Made by a program: the position numbers and the translations under genes. The notes beneath the pieces were generated by a model that searched no databases, was not told the origin of the DNA, and saw nothing but the letters and a program-made list of their open reading frames with translations. A DNA stretch of 64,000 nucleotides from Knoxdaviesia capensis (Eukaryota; Ascomycota; Sordariomycetes; Microascales; Gondwanamycetaceae), in the NCBI GenBank assembly GCA_001510575.1, contig LNGK01000003.1, forward strand, positions 1,169,755 through 1,233,754. Direction: 5' to 3'. Each line of letters begins with the position of its first letter. The stretch's first letter is position 1. Shown piece by piece: positions 36,150-50,131 of this stretch.

Positions 36150-39100
36150 AGCGTAATACTTATACTATTAATCTCTTATTAACCTTCCTTTAAAGCCTAA
36201 CCGTTATAATCGACTGCCTTTCCTCTAGGTTCAAGTCCTAATCGATATATAATCGACCGATATCTCGACTTTCCTTTCTTTTAATTTAGAATTCACCTCC
36301 GCTAATAGCTTTACTACTTTCCGCCGCGGTGAACCACGAATTGCCTTTCTTTTACAAAAACCCTTTCTATTCAACCTCCTTTTAGTAACGAAAGCACGTT
36401 AAATGAATATCTTTTATTTTCCTTCTTTTAATTCCGTCCTTACTAAACTAATAGCTAATTAATAGCTATTACTCCAGTAAAACACCGAATTACCCTACCT
36501 TTACCTCTATCGACATACATTCATAGCATTTTACCCGCGGACCCCGATACCTATACCCTCTCCCACATTACCTCCGAATCGTTTCCCTTTATTACGTACC
36601 TCGCTAAGTAATAGTATAATAGCACTCCTTTACCCCGATAAACGTTTCCTAGAACGGTAAATACTAACCGAGTAACTATCGAATTTAACGAAGAACTATT
36701 ACCCGAGTATAAGAAGTAACTATTACTTATAAAAGAACGTACGAAGCGCGATGCTATTCGTAGTACCCGTATTATTATAGAAAACTAATAGAAGAAGGTA
36801 AATACCGAAGCCCTAATAATTATATAAAAGGCCTTCGACGATAATACCTTCGTCTTTATTCTACGGTATTTCGATACTAGACCGGACGTAAAGGCCCATA
36901 CTTAGTATAATATTAAGACCGCTAATACTAAACCTAGATCTCTCCCCCTACGCCGCTATAGCCCTTACTAACGTAAAATTATAAAGGAATTTACTAATAA
37001 ACTACTCTTACTTAATATTATTCGATACGTTATTAACTCCCTATAGTCCGTACTTATATTATTACCCCCTAAGAAACCCCTCCTTAGTAATAACCGGCCT
37101 AGATACCGTTTCGTAATTAACTACCGTATATTAAACGAAGTTACGCGAAAGGTAGCCTATCTACTACCGAATATCGAGGATTCCCTCTAATAGGCCGCTA
37201 GATACCGATTCTATACCTTTCTCGACTTAGAAGACGGCTTCTAGTAGATAGTTATAGACCCCGAGGTAGTATTAAAGATAGCGTTTTCTACGCCGTTTAG
37301 ATAATATAAATAGCTTCGTATACTATTTAGCCTTATAAACGTACCTATAACCTTTTAGCGTTTTATAAACGAGGTCCTTAAGCCGGTATATACCTTTACT
37401 ATAGGCCTTTTAGACGATATTTATATTTAAGGTAAGATAATAATAGAATTAGCCGAGAGAATAATCGCTATTCTACGCTAATTAAGCCGCTATTAACTAT
37501 TATTAAACCTTAAGAAGTGCGAATAGTTCGTTAAAAAAGGTAAGTTTTTAGGAATAATTATCTCTATCTATAGTATTCGTCTAGATCCTAAGAAAGTAGC
37601 TACTATCCGCGAAAGACTAGCGCCTACTACTACTACTAAGATCTATAGCTTTTTAAATACTACTAGCTATTTACGCCGCTTTATCCTTTACTTCGTATAT
37701 AAAACGCGCCTACTCTATAAGTATACTAGAGTAGATAAGCCTAAAGGCGTATAAGTATAACTAGATAACGAGTTATTATAAGCCTAGCGCGATATTTACG
37801 ATACTATAGCCTCCTTCCTAGAGCTACGTAACTATAACTATATACTCCTATCGGTACTCGAGACTAACGCTTCTAATTATACCGTCGGTACTATATTATT
37901 CTAACTATAGCGCGATTCTAATAATAAACGTAGCGTTTTACGCCTAGTTACGTACTTTAGTACCGTTTTATCGAAGACCTAGTAACGATATAGTACCTAA
38001 GAGAGAGAAATACTTACTATTATTATATTATTATAGTATTAGAGGAGCTAGCTAAAGGCCGCTAAGATTACTATTATTACTAACTACGAAACCCTACGCC
38101 TTTTTATTACTAAGTAGGAATAGCTAGCTAGAATATTACGATTTCTCGATATAATTATATACTATAGCGTACGTATTTACTACCGATCTAGTAAAGCTAA
38201 TATTTTAGCTAATTAGTTATTACGGCCGCGTATAGATATAGCGCTTATAACGAATAAGGAGGAAGGGTACGAAACGAACGACGATAATACGTTAACTAAC
38301 GCCTTTCCTATTATTAATAACGAGACCCCTAGACTACCGAACTAACGATTTAAAATACGTCTACCGGCGCGACTACCGTAAAACGACGCCGAATAGCCTC
38401 CGAATAATACTATAAATACCGAATAACTTACGAACGATACGCTAATCGCCCCTAATATTAAGAAGTTAGACGACCTTAGATAGTACGACGTCTAGGATAT
38501 TATTAACTACTTAGAGAATAGCTATCTACTCCCCTATCGTATCCCTTCGACCTTCGTTTAGGACTATTTCGTTATCTTTTATAGCGAAGTATATACCGTT
38601 ATTAACCGTATCTTAATAAAGATACTAACGTACGAGGCCTCCGTTTTAGAAGCTATTAAGGTCTATAAGCTAGAAGGCTATACGCGCGTTAGTACCCTAT
38701 ATACGCTATTAACTAAACGAGTATAGCACCCCGATTTAATTTTAGCTATAAATAAGGCTATTTAACGGTATACGGAATATTAATTACTATAAAAGCTACC
38801 TAAAGTAACGGAATCGCTACGACCGATCCTAACTACACGACTATTAGCACGCTAGGGAATAGACTTTACTAGCCGTTTTATTATTAATAGTAAACGGATA
38901 TAGCTATTAACGGTAGTCGAGTATGCTACTAGCTACGCTATAGTAGCTATAGACCCCCGTAATAGTACCTTAGCTATTATAAAGTTACTAGTAGCACGTA
39001 TTTACGTAGTATTCGGACCGTTAGTCGAGATTATTACCGATAACGGTACCCCCTTTAACTCTAATAAATTTAGGACCCTCCTCGCTAACTATAACCCCCC

Positions 39101-40605
39101 TATATAATAGCATCGTATAATAATATACTATCTATAGACGAATAGCCGAGTTAAGCGCTTTAACGGGTAAATTAAGTATATCGCTAGCTATCTAGCCGGC
39201 GCTAATACTAAAAACTAAGAAGATATTAATTAGCTAATAGTTATTCCTAAAGCTATACGTATCTACCTAAATAGACCGTAAATAAGTAGCTTTTCCCCGT
39301 ATTACTTACTTTTCGGTACCGAGCCCTACGATAGCGCTACCTATATTACTACGCTATACGAACGGGAGCCTACTATAGACGAAGTTATCGCCTCCTAGTA
39401 AGATTTAGCTCGTAAAAGATAGTTATTTAAAACCGTTCGCCTATTATCTAACTCCGTAAAGGTATACCGAATATATATCCGTACTATATTATAGAACGAT
39501 AAGGCTACGTATCGTATTTTTAGTAAAAGCGACTAGACGTTACGATATCGACCGTAAAAGTATAAATACGAGCTATTCTACGATAGACCGTAGCTTATTA
39601 TTAATGTTTACTAAGGTAATACCTATACTCTAGAGTTACTGGGTAGTTATCGGCTCGATAAACGCTATAATAGGTTTAACTTATTCCTAGCGTACGTTAA
39701 GGATAGCTAGCCTATTCGTAGCCTTTAGTATACTAGTCGTCGCCTACTCGAGCTAGATCGTAAGCGTCTATCGTCTATCGGTAGATAGTTACCTTACCCT
39801 ATACTATTTCTTTCCTTTTTTATTTTTTATTTATTATTTTATTTTTCCTTTATAATATTCGTTTTATAGTTATCCCCTATTTATATCTAATTCTATCTAT
39901 ATCCTAATTTCCTTTATTCTATTTTTATTTTTAGCTACGCCTTACTATTAAGCTATATTATTTTCCCTTTTTAGAATTTTTCTTTTATTATTCTTTTTTT
40001 ATTTTACCGCTATTACCGCTAATATTCCGCCTTTTATATACTTTTTCCGATTTTTTCCCGCGTATTCCCTTACTTTTAACCTATTTTACTATATTAATAA
40101 TTAATAGAACGCTCTAGACTTACCGCTACGCCTATATACTATTTTCTTCTTTCTTCCCTTCTTTATTCTTAATTCCCGCGCTTTACGCTAGCTACCTATA
40201 TTTATATAGCTAACTATCGTACTTTCTTATATTCGTACGATAAAAGGAGGGGAAGGAGGTACTAATTATACTATCTAATACCGAATAGTATAATACCGCT
40301 ATAGTATAATATTCTAAATACCGTAACTAACCTAAACGTCCTTTATCTAGCTATCCCTTCCGTCCTCTAGGACCCGCTTTTCTCGGTAACTACCCGGTTT
40401 AATAGCTATTAGGACTATATTAGCTAATAGAAGGACTACTATAGTACGATAAACGCCGTAATAACCTTACCTTTTACGATAAAAAGCTAAATTCTTTCCT
40501 ATTTATAATAAATAAAGAAACGAATAGTTATACGACTAACGAAGAAGTATAAGAAGCTAGCGATCTCTAGCTATAAACGATTTAGAATTAGATAGTTCTT
40601 TATCT

Positions 40606-41535
40606 CTCTTATTACTACTATCCCTTTCTTATCTATCCTTCCTATTACTAGTACTATTAATAGCTATTCTACTTACCGAGCCTACTATTTATACTATAAA
40701 CGATAATAATATCTCTTAATAGCNTACTAATAATAATAATAATAACGCTAATAATACCCTATTACCTACTATAGCCGCTATTCCCCCTACCGCTACTCCC
40801 GCTACGAACGTACTACGCGTTACCGCTATAGTCGGAGCTATCGAGCCGATTCCGTATACCCGATACGTACTAAGACGTATCGAATACCCGGGTATTCTCT
40901 ATTATCGATACGTTATTAATAACGTTATATAGAATACTTATACTAAATACTATAACTATTAGGCTAATTACCGGGTACCTAGTAATATATCGGCCGAAAT
41001 AGACGCCTTTATAGATACTAACGAGAATTAGATTAATACGCTAAGTACGTAAACCCGAGCGCTATAAGATATCGCCGTAGCTAAGTATCTATTCGTTTAT
41101 AATAGAGGCGCTACGGCCGCTAATTAGAAGTTAAATAGCGAGGAATTTAATAACGCGAGCCGTTTTATTAATACCGTAGCTATATAATATACCTTCGCGG
41201 GATACCTCGTACCTATTTAACTAACTATTATACGCCTACGGCGTGCGGCTTTAGCGCTAGCCCTAACCTCGGCGTATATATTACCTCTCTTTTTAGCTAC
41301 CGAGGGCGCCGAAATTAATATCATTAAGGGAGGACCCCCGCCGGTACCTACGGTAGCTCCGCTAGTAGTAGCACCCGTTACACTAGCCGTTACCGTACTA
41401 ATACTAGCTAGTAGAGCCGCCGTTATACCTATAATACCGGCATTTACGCTAATAGCTACGCTAATAGTAGCTACCGCTATCGTAATAGCACCCCCTTTCC
41501 TTAACGCCCTAGTCCCCGCTACCTTTATAGCCTAA
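40606..41535 (+). pseudogene. Extra conserved frame downstream of pol in gypsy copy 2
   Basis: Counterpart of the copy 1 frame. It starts with a run of about 25 hydrophobic residues rich in Leu (about 40,606-40,685), passes a Tyr/Asn-rich middle (about 40,850-41,150), and ends in an Ala/Val/Pro hydrophobic tail (about 41,240-41,535), followed by TAG. In-frame stops and a frame break are present. The protein family is not recognised. Confidence 0.4.
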
Positions 41536-41999
41536 TTCCCTAGCGTAGCGCCCGCCTATATTAACTAATAATAGGTAGATAAGTTACGTAATCGCTACCT
41601 ATATAGCATAGTATAGGCCGTTACTATCCGACTAGGTATCGTAGTATTCTTAATCCCCCCTAATACTATCTAATACTAAGGTATTTATATCGTTAGATAG
41701 ATAAAACGGTGCCTATAGCTACCCGAAACGCTATAAATAGGAAGTTCCCCTTTATTATACTAGATACCTATTTTCCTATCGATTACTATTATTATTCCTA
41801 TCTAACTACTATTTAGACTCGCTTTATATTATATTTCTTTCTATATACTTAGAAAAGTCGAAAAGGATAAAAAAAAGAGGACCCCTAGAAAAATATAAAA
41901 ATAATTAAAAACCGCTCGTAGTATAAGCATAAAATTATATAAAGGGAAATCCTTTTAATATCCTTTACTAGTTAAAAGTAGATCGCGGACGATCTAGTT

Positions 42000-42013
42000 A
42001 AGAAAGGGGATCT
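42000..42013 (+). other. Polypurine tract of gypsy copy 2
   Basis: AAGAAAGGGGATCT directly before the 3' LTR at 42,014. Confidence 0.65.
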
Positions 42014-42296
42014 TATAGATCCCTAATAGGTTAGAGTATATTATAATTACGTATAAACGTATACTAATACACGTAGATACTACCTAGTAGTAAGCATTTA
42101 GGTATATATCTATATATATATAAATACCTTAAAGAGCTAGTAAAAGACCTATAAAAGGCAGATATCTACCGCGCTTTTATAGGAAACATCTTAAGATAGA
42201 AAAAATTTAAGCTTCCCTTTATATATATTTCTCTATACGTACCTTATAATTATAACTCATTTATTAGTCCTTTAGACTATATATCTAGGAATCATA
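42014..42296 (+). repeat. 3' LTR of gypsy copy 2
   Basis: 283 bp, TATAGATCCC ... CTAGGAATCATA, followed by ACGC (42,297-42,300). Confidence 0.9.
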
Positions 42297-45200
42297 ACGC
42301 TAGGAATAAGTTAAACCTATTATAGCGTTTATCGAGCCGATAACCGCCTAGTAACTCTAGAGTATAGGTATTACCTTAGTAAACGTCGATAATAAGCTAT
42401 AGTCTATTATAAAATAGCTCGTATTTATACTTTTACGGTTAATATTATAACGTCTAGTCGCCTTTACTAAAAATACGATACGTAGCTTTATTATTCTATA
42501 ATATAGTATAGATATATATTTAGTATACCTTTATAAAGTTAGATAATAAGCGAATAGTCTTAAATAACTATCTTTCGCGAGCTAAGTCTTACTAGGAGGC
42601 GATAACTTCGTCTATAGTAGGTTCCCGTTTATATAACGTAATAATATAAGTAGCGCTATTATAGGGCTTAGTACCGAAAAGTAGGTAATATAGGGAAAAA
42701 CTACTTATTTACGGTCTATTTAGGTAGATACGTATAGCTTTAAGAATAATTATTAGCTAATCGATATCTTCTTAGTTTTTAGTATTAATACTAGCTAAAT
42801 AGCTAGCGATATACTTAATTTACCTATTAAAGCGCTTAACTCGGTTATTCGTCCGTAAATAATATATCGTTATATAATACTATTATATAAGGGGGTTATA
42901 GTTAGTAAGGAGGGTCTTAAATTTATTAGAGTTAAAAGGGGTATTATTATCGGTAATAATCTTAATTAATAGTTTAAATACCGCGTAAATACGTGCTACT
43001 AGTAACTTCGTAGTAACTAAGGTACTATTACGAGGGTTTATAGTTACTATAGCGTAACCGGTAGCGTACTTAACTACTATTAATAGCTATATCCGTTTAC
43101 TATTAATAATAAAATAGCTAGTAAAGTCTATTCCTTAGCGTACTAATAGTTATATAGTTAGTATTAGTTATAGCGATTCTATTACTTCGGGGGGCTTTTA
43201 TAGTAATTAATATTCTATATACTATCGAATAGCTTTATTCGTAGCTAAAATTAAATCGGGATACTATACTTATTTAGCTAATAGCGTATATAGGGTACTA
43301 ACGCGCGTATAGCCTTCTAGCTTATAGACTTTAATAGCTTCTAAAACGGAGGCCTTATACGTTAGTATCTTTATTAAGATACGGTTAATAATAGTATATA
43401 TTTCGCTATAAAAGATAGCGAAATAGTCCTAAACGAAGGTCGAAGGGATATAATAGGGGAGTAGATAGCTATTCTCTAAGTAGTTAATAATATCCTAGAC
43501 GTCGTATTATCTAAGGTTATCTAACTTCTTAACGTTAGGGGCGATTAGCGTATCGTTTATAGGTTATTCGGTATTTATAGTATTATTCGGAAGCTATTTA
43601 GCGTCGTTTTACGGTAGTCGCGCTAGTAGACGTATCTTAAAACGTTAGTTCGGTAGCCTAGGGGTCTTATTATTAGTAATAGGAAAGGTATTAGTTAACG
43701 TATTATTATCGTTCGTTTCGTACCCTTCTTCTTTATTTATTACGAGCGCTATATCCCTACGTAGCCGTAATAACTAATTAGCTAAAATATTAACCTTTCT
43801 AAATTAGTAGTAAATACGTACGTTATAGTATATGATTATATCGAGAAATTATAATATTCTAGTTAGCTATTCCTATTTAGTAGTAAAAAGGCGTAGGGTT
43901 TTATAATCGGTAATAATAGTAATCTCGGTAGCTTCTAACTAGCTCCTTTAATACTATAATAATATAATAACGGTAAGTATTTCTCTCTCTTAGGTACTAT
44001 ATCGTTACTAGGTCTTTAATAAAACGGCGTTAAAGTACGTAACTAGGCGTAAAACGCTACGTTTATTATTAGAATCGCGTTATAGTTAGAATAACGTAGT
44101 ACCGACGGTATAATTAGAAGCGTTAGTCTTAAGTACCGATAAGAGTATATAATCGTAGTTACGTAGCTCTAGGAAGGAGGCTATAGTATCGCGAATATCG
44201 CGCTAAGCTTATAATAACTCGTTATCTAGCTATACTTATATACCTTTAGGCTTATCTATTCCGGTATACTTATAGAGTAGATGCGCTTTATATATAAAGT
44301 AGGGGATAAAGCGGCGTAAATAGCTAGTAGCGTTTAAAAAGCTATAGATCTTAGTAGTAGTAGTAGGTACTAGTCTTTTACGGATAATAGCTACCTTCTT
44401 AGGATCGGGGCGAATACCGTAGACGGAGATAATTATTCCTAGGAACTTACTTTCTTTAACGAACTATTTATACTTCTTAAGGTTTAATAATAATTAATAG
44501 CGGCTTAATTAGCGTAGAATAGCGACTATTCTATTAGCTAATTCTATTATTATCTTACCTTAAATATAAATATTATCTAAAAGGCCTATAGTAAAGGCGC
44601 GTACTAGCTTGAGGATTTCGTTTATAAAACGCTAGAATATTATAGGTACGTTTATAAGGCTAAATAGTATATAAAGCTATTTATATTATCTAAATAACGT
44701 AGAAAACGCTATCTTTAGTACTACCTCGGGGTCTATAACTATTTACTAGAAGCCGTTTTCTAAGTTAAGAAAGGTATAGAATCGGTATCTAGCGGCCTAT
44801 TATAAGGAATCCTTAATATTTAGTAGTAGATAGGCTACTTTTTACGTAATTTCGTTTAACGCTTAGTAGTTAATTACGAAACGGTATCTAGGCTAGTTAT
44901 TACTAGGGAGGGGCTTCTTAGGTAGTAATAATATAGGTATAGATTATAAGGAGTTAATAGCGTATCGAATAATACTAAGTAAGAGTAGTTTATTAATAAA
45001 TTCCTTTATAATTTTATATTAGTAGGGGCTATAGCGGCGTAGGGGGAGAGATTTAGGTTTAGTATTAGCGGTCTTAATATTATACTAAGTATAGGCCTTT
45101 ACGTCCGGTCTAATATCGAAATACTATAGAATAAAGACGAAGGTATTATTATTAAAGGCCTTTCGTATAATTATTAGGGCTTCGGTATTTACCTTCTTCT

Positions 45201-48200
45201 ATTAGTTTTCTATAATAATATAGGTACCGTAAATAGTATCGCGCTTCGTATGCTCTTTCGTAAGTAATAGTTACTTCTTATACTTAGGTAATAGCTCTTT
45301 ATTAAATTCGATAGTTACTTAATTAGTATTTACTATTCTAGGAAACGTTTATTAGGGTAAAGGAATATTATTATACTATTACTTAGCGAGGTACGTAATA
45401 AAGGGAAACGATTCGGAGGTAATATAGGAGAGGGTATAGGTATCGGGATCCGTAGGTAAAATACTATAAATATATATCGATAGAGGTAAAGGGAGGTTTT
45501 TATCGTATAAAGAGGTAGGATTATCGTAGGAAAAGGTAATATTTATTAGACTAGAATCGGTAGTAGAGGTAGTATAGGTAATAGCGATATTATCTCGTCT
45601 CTAGGGAGGGTAGAAATATAGAATAACGGGGGAATCGCGTAGGAGTATAAGTTTTATTATACTATTAGCGTTAGTATAACCGAGCTTCGTAGCTCCGCTT
45701 CGGCTAATAGTTAGGTTAGTAAGGTAGGTACTATCGGTAATAATACTAGCTACTATAGAAATAACCTTAGATAGTCTATTAATAGTCGTTAATTAGAAGG
45801 AAATAACGATATCGTTAATAATAGCGAAGCTACTATTACCGCCTAGGCTATTAAGGCGTAGAAGGTTAACGGATCGGTATAACGCTAAATAACGACGGGC
45901 GTACGATTTAGAGATAAATACGCTAGTTATTCCGGTATTAATAAATACTATAAGTAACGTTTATTAGTTATTCGTTAGTAAACCGGTATAGAGGCGGTAT
46001 CGTTTATAGTATCCTTCGCGTCGTAGCTATTTTATTAGTATCTTATTAATTAACGTTAATTCCTCTACTAAAGGGATTATAAATAGTATAGAATAGTAAG
46101 TAACGTTAGCGAAATAGTTATTATCTACGTCTAAGCCCGTAGCTTCTAAGAGGGGAGATCCTTCGGGAGATAAGTCTTCTTTCTATATAGGGTATATACT
46201 ATAAATAGCGGGTTTCTTATCCCCTCTCTTATTATTCCGCTATCCTTTATCTATTATTAGTCTATCTTTATTCCTAGAGGGGTAGGGAGTAGGGGAACGG
46301 TACGTCTTTCGGTCCTAAGACGGTCTTCGTAAATAGTTACGGTCGCGGGAGGTATTTCGAGAATAGTTACGAGGCTCGCGGGAATAACTACGATTATCTA
46401 TCGTTTAGCTTCTATTTATTATAAAACGCGTATTCTAACGCGCCTTTTAATATTAATCGTTATTCTTAGTACGTAGCTCTATATATTCGCGAACCTAATA
46501 ACCTATCTTTCCGTATTAGAAATACGTAGATTTATCTCTATCTTTATCCTACGTAATATAATTAAGTACCTCTTTATAGGTTTTAAATTATAGCGTTTCT
46601 CCTTCCTCTTTAGTCTTTAGTATATTATTTAGCTAAGCGGCATATAATTATCTAGTCTTTAATAGGTAGTAAGTAGTATTAACTATAGTATAGATACTAG
46701 AGTTAGGGGTTATATCCTACCGTATCTTATACTATAAGTCTATAATATTATAGCGTAGAATATCCTTTACTATACGTCGAATATAGTATATTTTAAGTAA
46801 GTTATCGGTAGAATTCTATACTATTTTAGTTAAAAGTTTAATAGCTTTATATTTAGACTTATTTTAATAATTAAACGCGAGAGCTATAAATACGTATAAA
46901 GGGGTAGATATTAATATACGACTAGAGATAAAGGTTAGTATAGATTCTATTAATATAGGCTATAGTATATCGGTATACTATTAAATAAAATACTAAAGGG
47001 GTATAAATTCGCTTCTAATTACTAGTAGTATTCGAGACGTTTAATACGTATATAGAATTATAGATTCGTATAAGTAGGTCTAAATACGTACTAATTATAC
47101 TATAACTATATAATCTACTTTACTTAAGCTATCGCTTTATAGCTAACTAATAGCTTTTTTACTATTTTTCTTACGATCTTCTCTATTACTAATATCTAAT
47201 AAGAGTATTAGCTTTAGAAACGTTACTTAGAGGTATTAATACTACTTAATAGCGTACTTATCGTTTATTAGGGGTATATTTTACTTTATTAGATTACCTT
47301 TAATAGCTAAATTCCTATTTACTAAACGAGGGCCTAGGAATCGTCTTTTAATAGCTAGCTATAATAGTAGCGTAAAGCTATTAATACTAATATTAGTAAA
47401 CGGTTTACTCTTAGGTCCTAGATATAATTTCGCTTAAAATATTCCTTTAGGGTTTATCGTTTATAAGGGTATTTACTAGAATAGTATAGGAAATATTAGA
47501 AATATACTACTATCGTATACTCCTTATCTATATATATAACTTTATTATCCTTCTAGAACCGTATTACCTATACCTCTTAATATTTATAATATAATATATA
47601 GTACTAAGGGCTAGTTTCTTATCGGTTAGACGCTAGTTATAAGTAATAACGGGTTATTAGCTATAATTACGCTAGAAAGGGGGCTCTTTCTACCTAGGTC
47701 GGTAAGTAATAGTAGTCCTATTATCTACGGACTAGCTAATAATAGCGAGGGAGTAGGAAAAGAGGATAAGGTAGCTATAGCTATAGCCAGTAAGTTACTA
47801 CGGCTTATAGCGTCTATTAGCTTTTCTAGAAGCTTTTCTATTATCGTACTAATAACGGTATTTATATTATTAGCACGCTCTTTCTCTCTCGCTTATCTAT
47901 TAAAGTTAGACTCTATACGGTCCGTAAGTAACGCTTTTATTATTTACTTTAATTCCTCGATCGTAATAGACTTAGTATATTAAGGCGGTAGACTACTTAC
48001 TAGCTATACTAATAGAATATTTATCCCGTTATCTATAGCCTTTCCTTTCCCTTATCCTATTATTATCCGATAATTATACGTAATAGGGGTTACTTCCGTA
48101 AGGGGTTATAGCTCCTTAACTAGTAACTTACTAGTTTATAGGTTAGTTATAGCGCTTACTTTACTTAAAGCTTTAAGGTTATAAGTAATACTTTTATCTC

Positions 48201-49204
48201 TTTTACGTAGAATACGTTATTCTTTATCCGATATTTAACGTAAAAGCGGATATTAGCGGTCTAGGCTTACTAGGAAATAAGGGGGTTAGGGATATAAACC
48301 GATAGTAAGTAGGAGCGAAAAGGAATAAATAAGGAAAACTAGGGTATAATAGTCGTAAATAGTTAGATAATCTAGATTTATAGGGTTAATAATAGGGGGA
48401 AAGAGCGGTAGAAAGGTTAACTATTAGAAAAGAAATAGGGCTAGTAAAATAGGAAATAAGATTATTAATATATAAAAGGGGTATAAAGGGGGTATAAAAG
48501 CGGGTTAGTCTTAGAATAAGAGGTAGATTAGTAATTAGAGTTAAATAGAATAGGAGAATAGGTAATAAAGGAAATCCGTAAACGGAGATAGTAGAAAATA
48601 ATCGAAAATAGTAGAAATACTAAGACGTTAGTTATCGGAACGGTAAGAGTCTTAGAAATAACTAGTAAAAGTCGTAGAAATAAATAAGTAAAGTCGTAGA
48701 ATAAAGGAAAAATCGTAGAAAAGTCGTAGAAATAAATAGAAATAGGTAGATTAGCTATTAAATATTTAGTAATAGGACTCGAACCTATTAATAGTATCCG
48801 ATAGCTTAGGAGGTATAGGAAAGGTACGTGGGAGGCGTGTAACGTCGGTAAAGGTAGGGTAATTCGGTATTTTACTAGAGTAATAGTAGTTAATTAGCTA
48901 TTAGTTTAGTAAGGACGGAATTAAAAGAAGGAAAAAATAAAAGATATTTATTTAACGTGTTTTCGTTACTAAAAGGAGGTTAAATAGAAAGGGCTTTTAT
49001 AAAAGAAGGGTAATTCGTAGTTTACCGCGGCGGAAAGTAGTAAAGCTATTAGCGGAAGTAAATTCTAAATTAAAAGAAAGGAAAGTCGAAATATCGGTCG
49101 ATTACGTATCGATTAGGACTCGAACCTAGAGGAAAGGTAGTCGATTACGACGGTTAGGCTTTAAAGGAAGGTTAATAAGAGATTAATAGTATAAGTATTA
49201 CGCT

Positions 49205-49226
49205 TATAAAAAATTAATTTTTTATA
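49205..49226. repeat. Perfect 22-bp AT palindrome, gypsy copy 3
   Basis: Same palindrome as in copies 1 and 2, at the inner edge of the 5' LTR. Repeated at 49,431-49,452 by the assembly duplication. Confidence 0.85.
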
Positions 49227-49395
49227 ATTCCTAGATATATAGTCTAAAGGACTAATAAATAAGTTATAATTATAAGATACGTATAGAGAAATATATATAT
49301 AAAGGGAAGCTTAAATTTTTTCTATCTTAAGATATTTCCTATAAAAGCGCGGTAGATATCTACCTTTTATAGGTCTTTTACTAGCTCTTTAAGGN

Positions 49396-49620
49396 GGTTA
49401 ATAAGAGATTAATAGTATAAGTATTACGCTTATAAAAAATTAATTTTTTATAATTCCTAGATATATAGTCTAAAGGACTAATAAATAAGTTATAATTATA
49501 AGATACGTATAGAGAAATATATATATAAAGGGAAGCTTAAATTTTTTCTATCTTAAGATATTTCCTATAAAAGCGCGGTAGATATCTACCTTTTATAGGT
49601 CTTTTACTAGCTCTTTAAGG
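49396..49620. other. Exact 225-bp duplicate bounded by single Ns (likely assembly artefact)
   Basis: 49,396-49,620 repeats 49,170-49,394 base for base and is bracketed by single N at 49,395 and 49,621. Exact identity in DNA where other repeats differ by many RIP changes, together with the Ns, points to unmerged overlapping contig ends rather than a biological duplication. Confidence 0.85.
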
Positions 49621-49733
49621 NATTTATATATATATAGATATATACCTAAATGCTTACCGCTAGGTAGTATCTACGTGTATTAGTATACGTTTATACGTAA
49701 TTATAATACACTCTGACCTATTAGGGATCTATA
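49449..49733 (-). repeat. 5' LTR of gypsy copy 3
   Basis: 285 bp including one N (49,621), TATAATTCC ... GGGATCTATA. It is the intact version of the LTR that is also begun at 49,223. Confidence 0.8.
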
Positions 49734-49782
49734 GCCCTAGACGCTATAGAATAGGTGCTATACTCTAACCTATTAGGGATCT

Positions 49783-50131
49783 ATACCTTTTAATATCCTT
49801 TATTAATTAAAGGTAAGTCGCGGACGATCTAGTTAAGAAAGGGGATCTTATAGATCCCTAATAAGTTAGAGTATATTATAATTACGTATAAACGTATACT
49901 AATATACGTAGATACTACTTAGCGGTAAGTATTTAAGTATATATCTATATATATATAAATACCTTAAAGAGCTAGTAAAAGACCTATAAAAGGTAGATAT
50001 CTACCGCGCTTTTATAAGAAATATCTTAAGATAGAAAAAATTTAAGCTTCCCTTTTTATATATTTCTCTATACGTGCCTTATAATTATAACTTATTTATT
50101 AGTCCTTTAGACTATATAACTAGGAATTATA
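49783..50131 (+). mobile_element. Gypsy fragment: 3' internal end, polypurine tract and LTR
   Basis: Short piece of a further gypsy copy in plus orientation. About 66 bp of internal 3' sequence matches the stretch before the 3' LTR of copy 2, including AAGAAAGGGGATCT, followed by a 283-bp LTR (49,849-50,131). Between it and copy 3 (49,734-49,782) is a mutated copy of the GC-rich module and a 23-bp LTR tail. Confidence 0.8.

Larger units (their letters stand above)
35849..42296 (+). mobile_element. Ty3/gypsy retrotransposon, copy 2, gag-deleted, inside copy 3
   Basis: 6448-bp element on the plus strand, inserted in copy 3 in the opposite orientation. LTRs at 35,849-36,131 and 42,014-42,296, both 283 bp. 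After a leader of about 380 bp it jumps at about 36,510 straight to sequence near protease/RT. Relative to copy 1 about 3.36 kb holding Gag with its zinc knuckle is gone. RT motifs: YRFVINYR (37,104-37,127) and LLDDIYI (37,407-37,430). Integrase: GIDFT near 38,857 and ITDNGTPF (39,033-39,056). The downstream extra frame is at about 40,606-41,535. RIP stops are everywhere; one N lies at 40,724. Confidence 0.9.
42301..49733 (-). mobile_element. Gypsy copy 3, right fragment (pol, gag, leader and 5' LTR)
   Basis: Continues copy 3 after the copy 2 insertion; sequence follows copy 1 from about 24,587 to 31,781. Minus-strand order from the right: LTR, leader, Gag (zinc-knuckle region near 46,470-46,515), protease/RT (about 44,400-45,600), RNase H, integrase (about 42,650-43,300). 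It carries more C-to-T and G-to-A changes than copy 1, consistent with its being the older host of copy 2. The 5' LTR end is disturbed by an assembly duplication (49,396-49,620). Confidence 0.88.
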
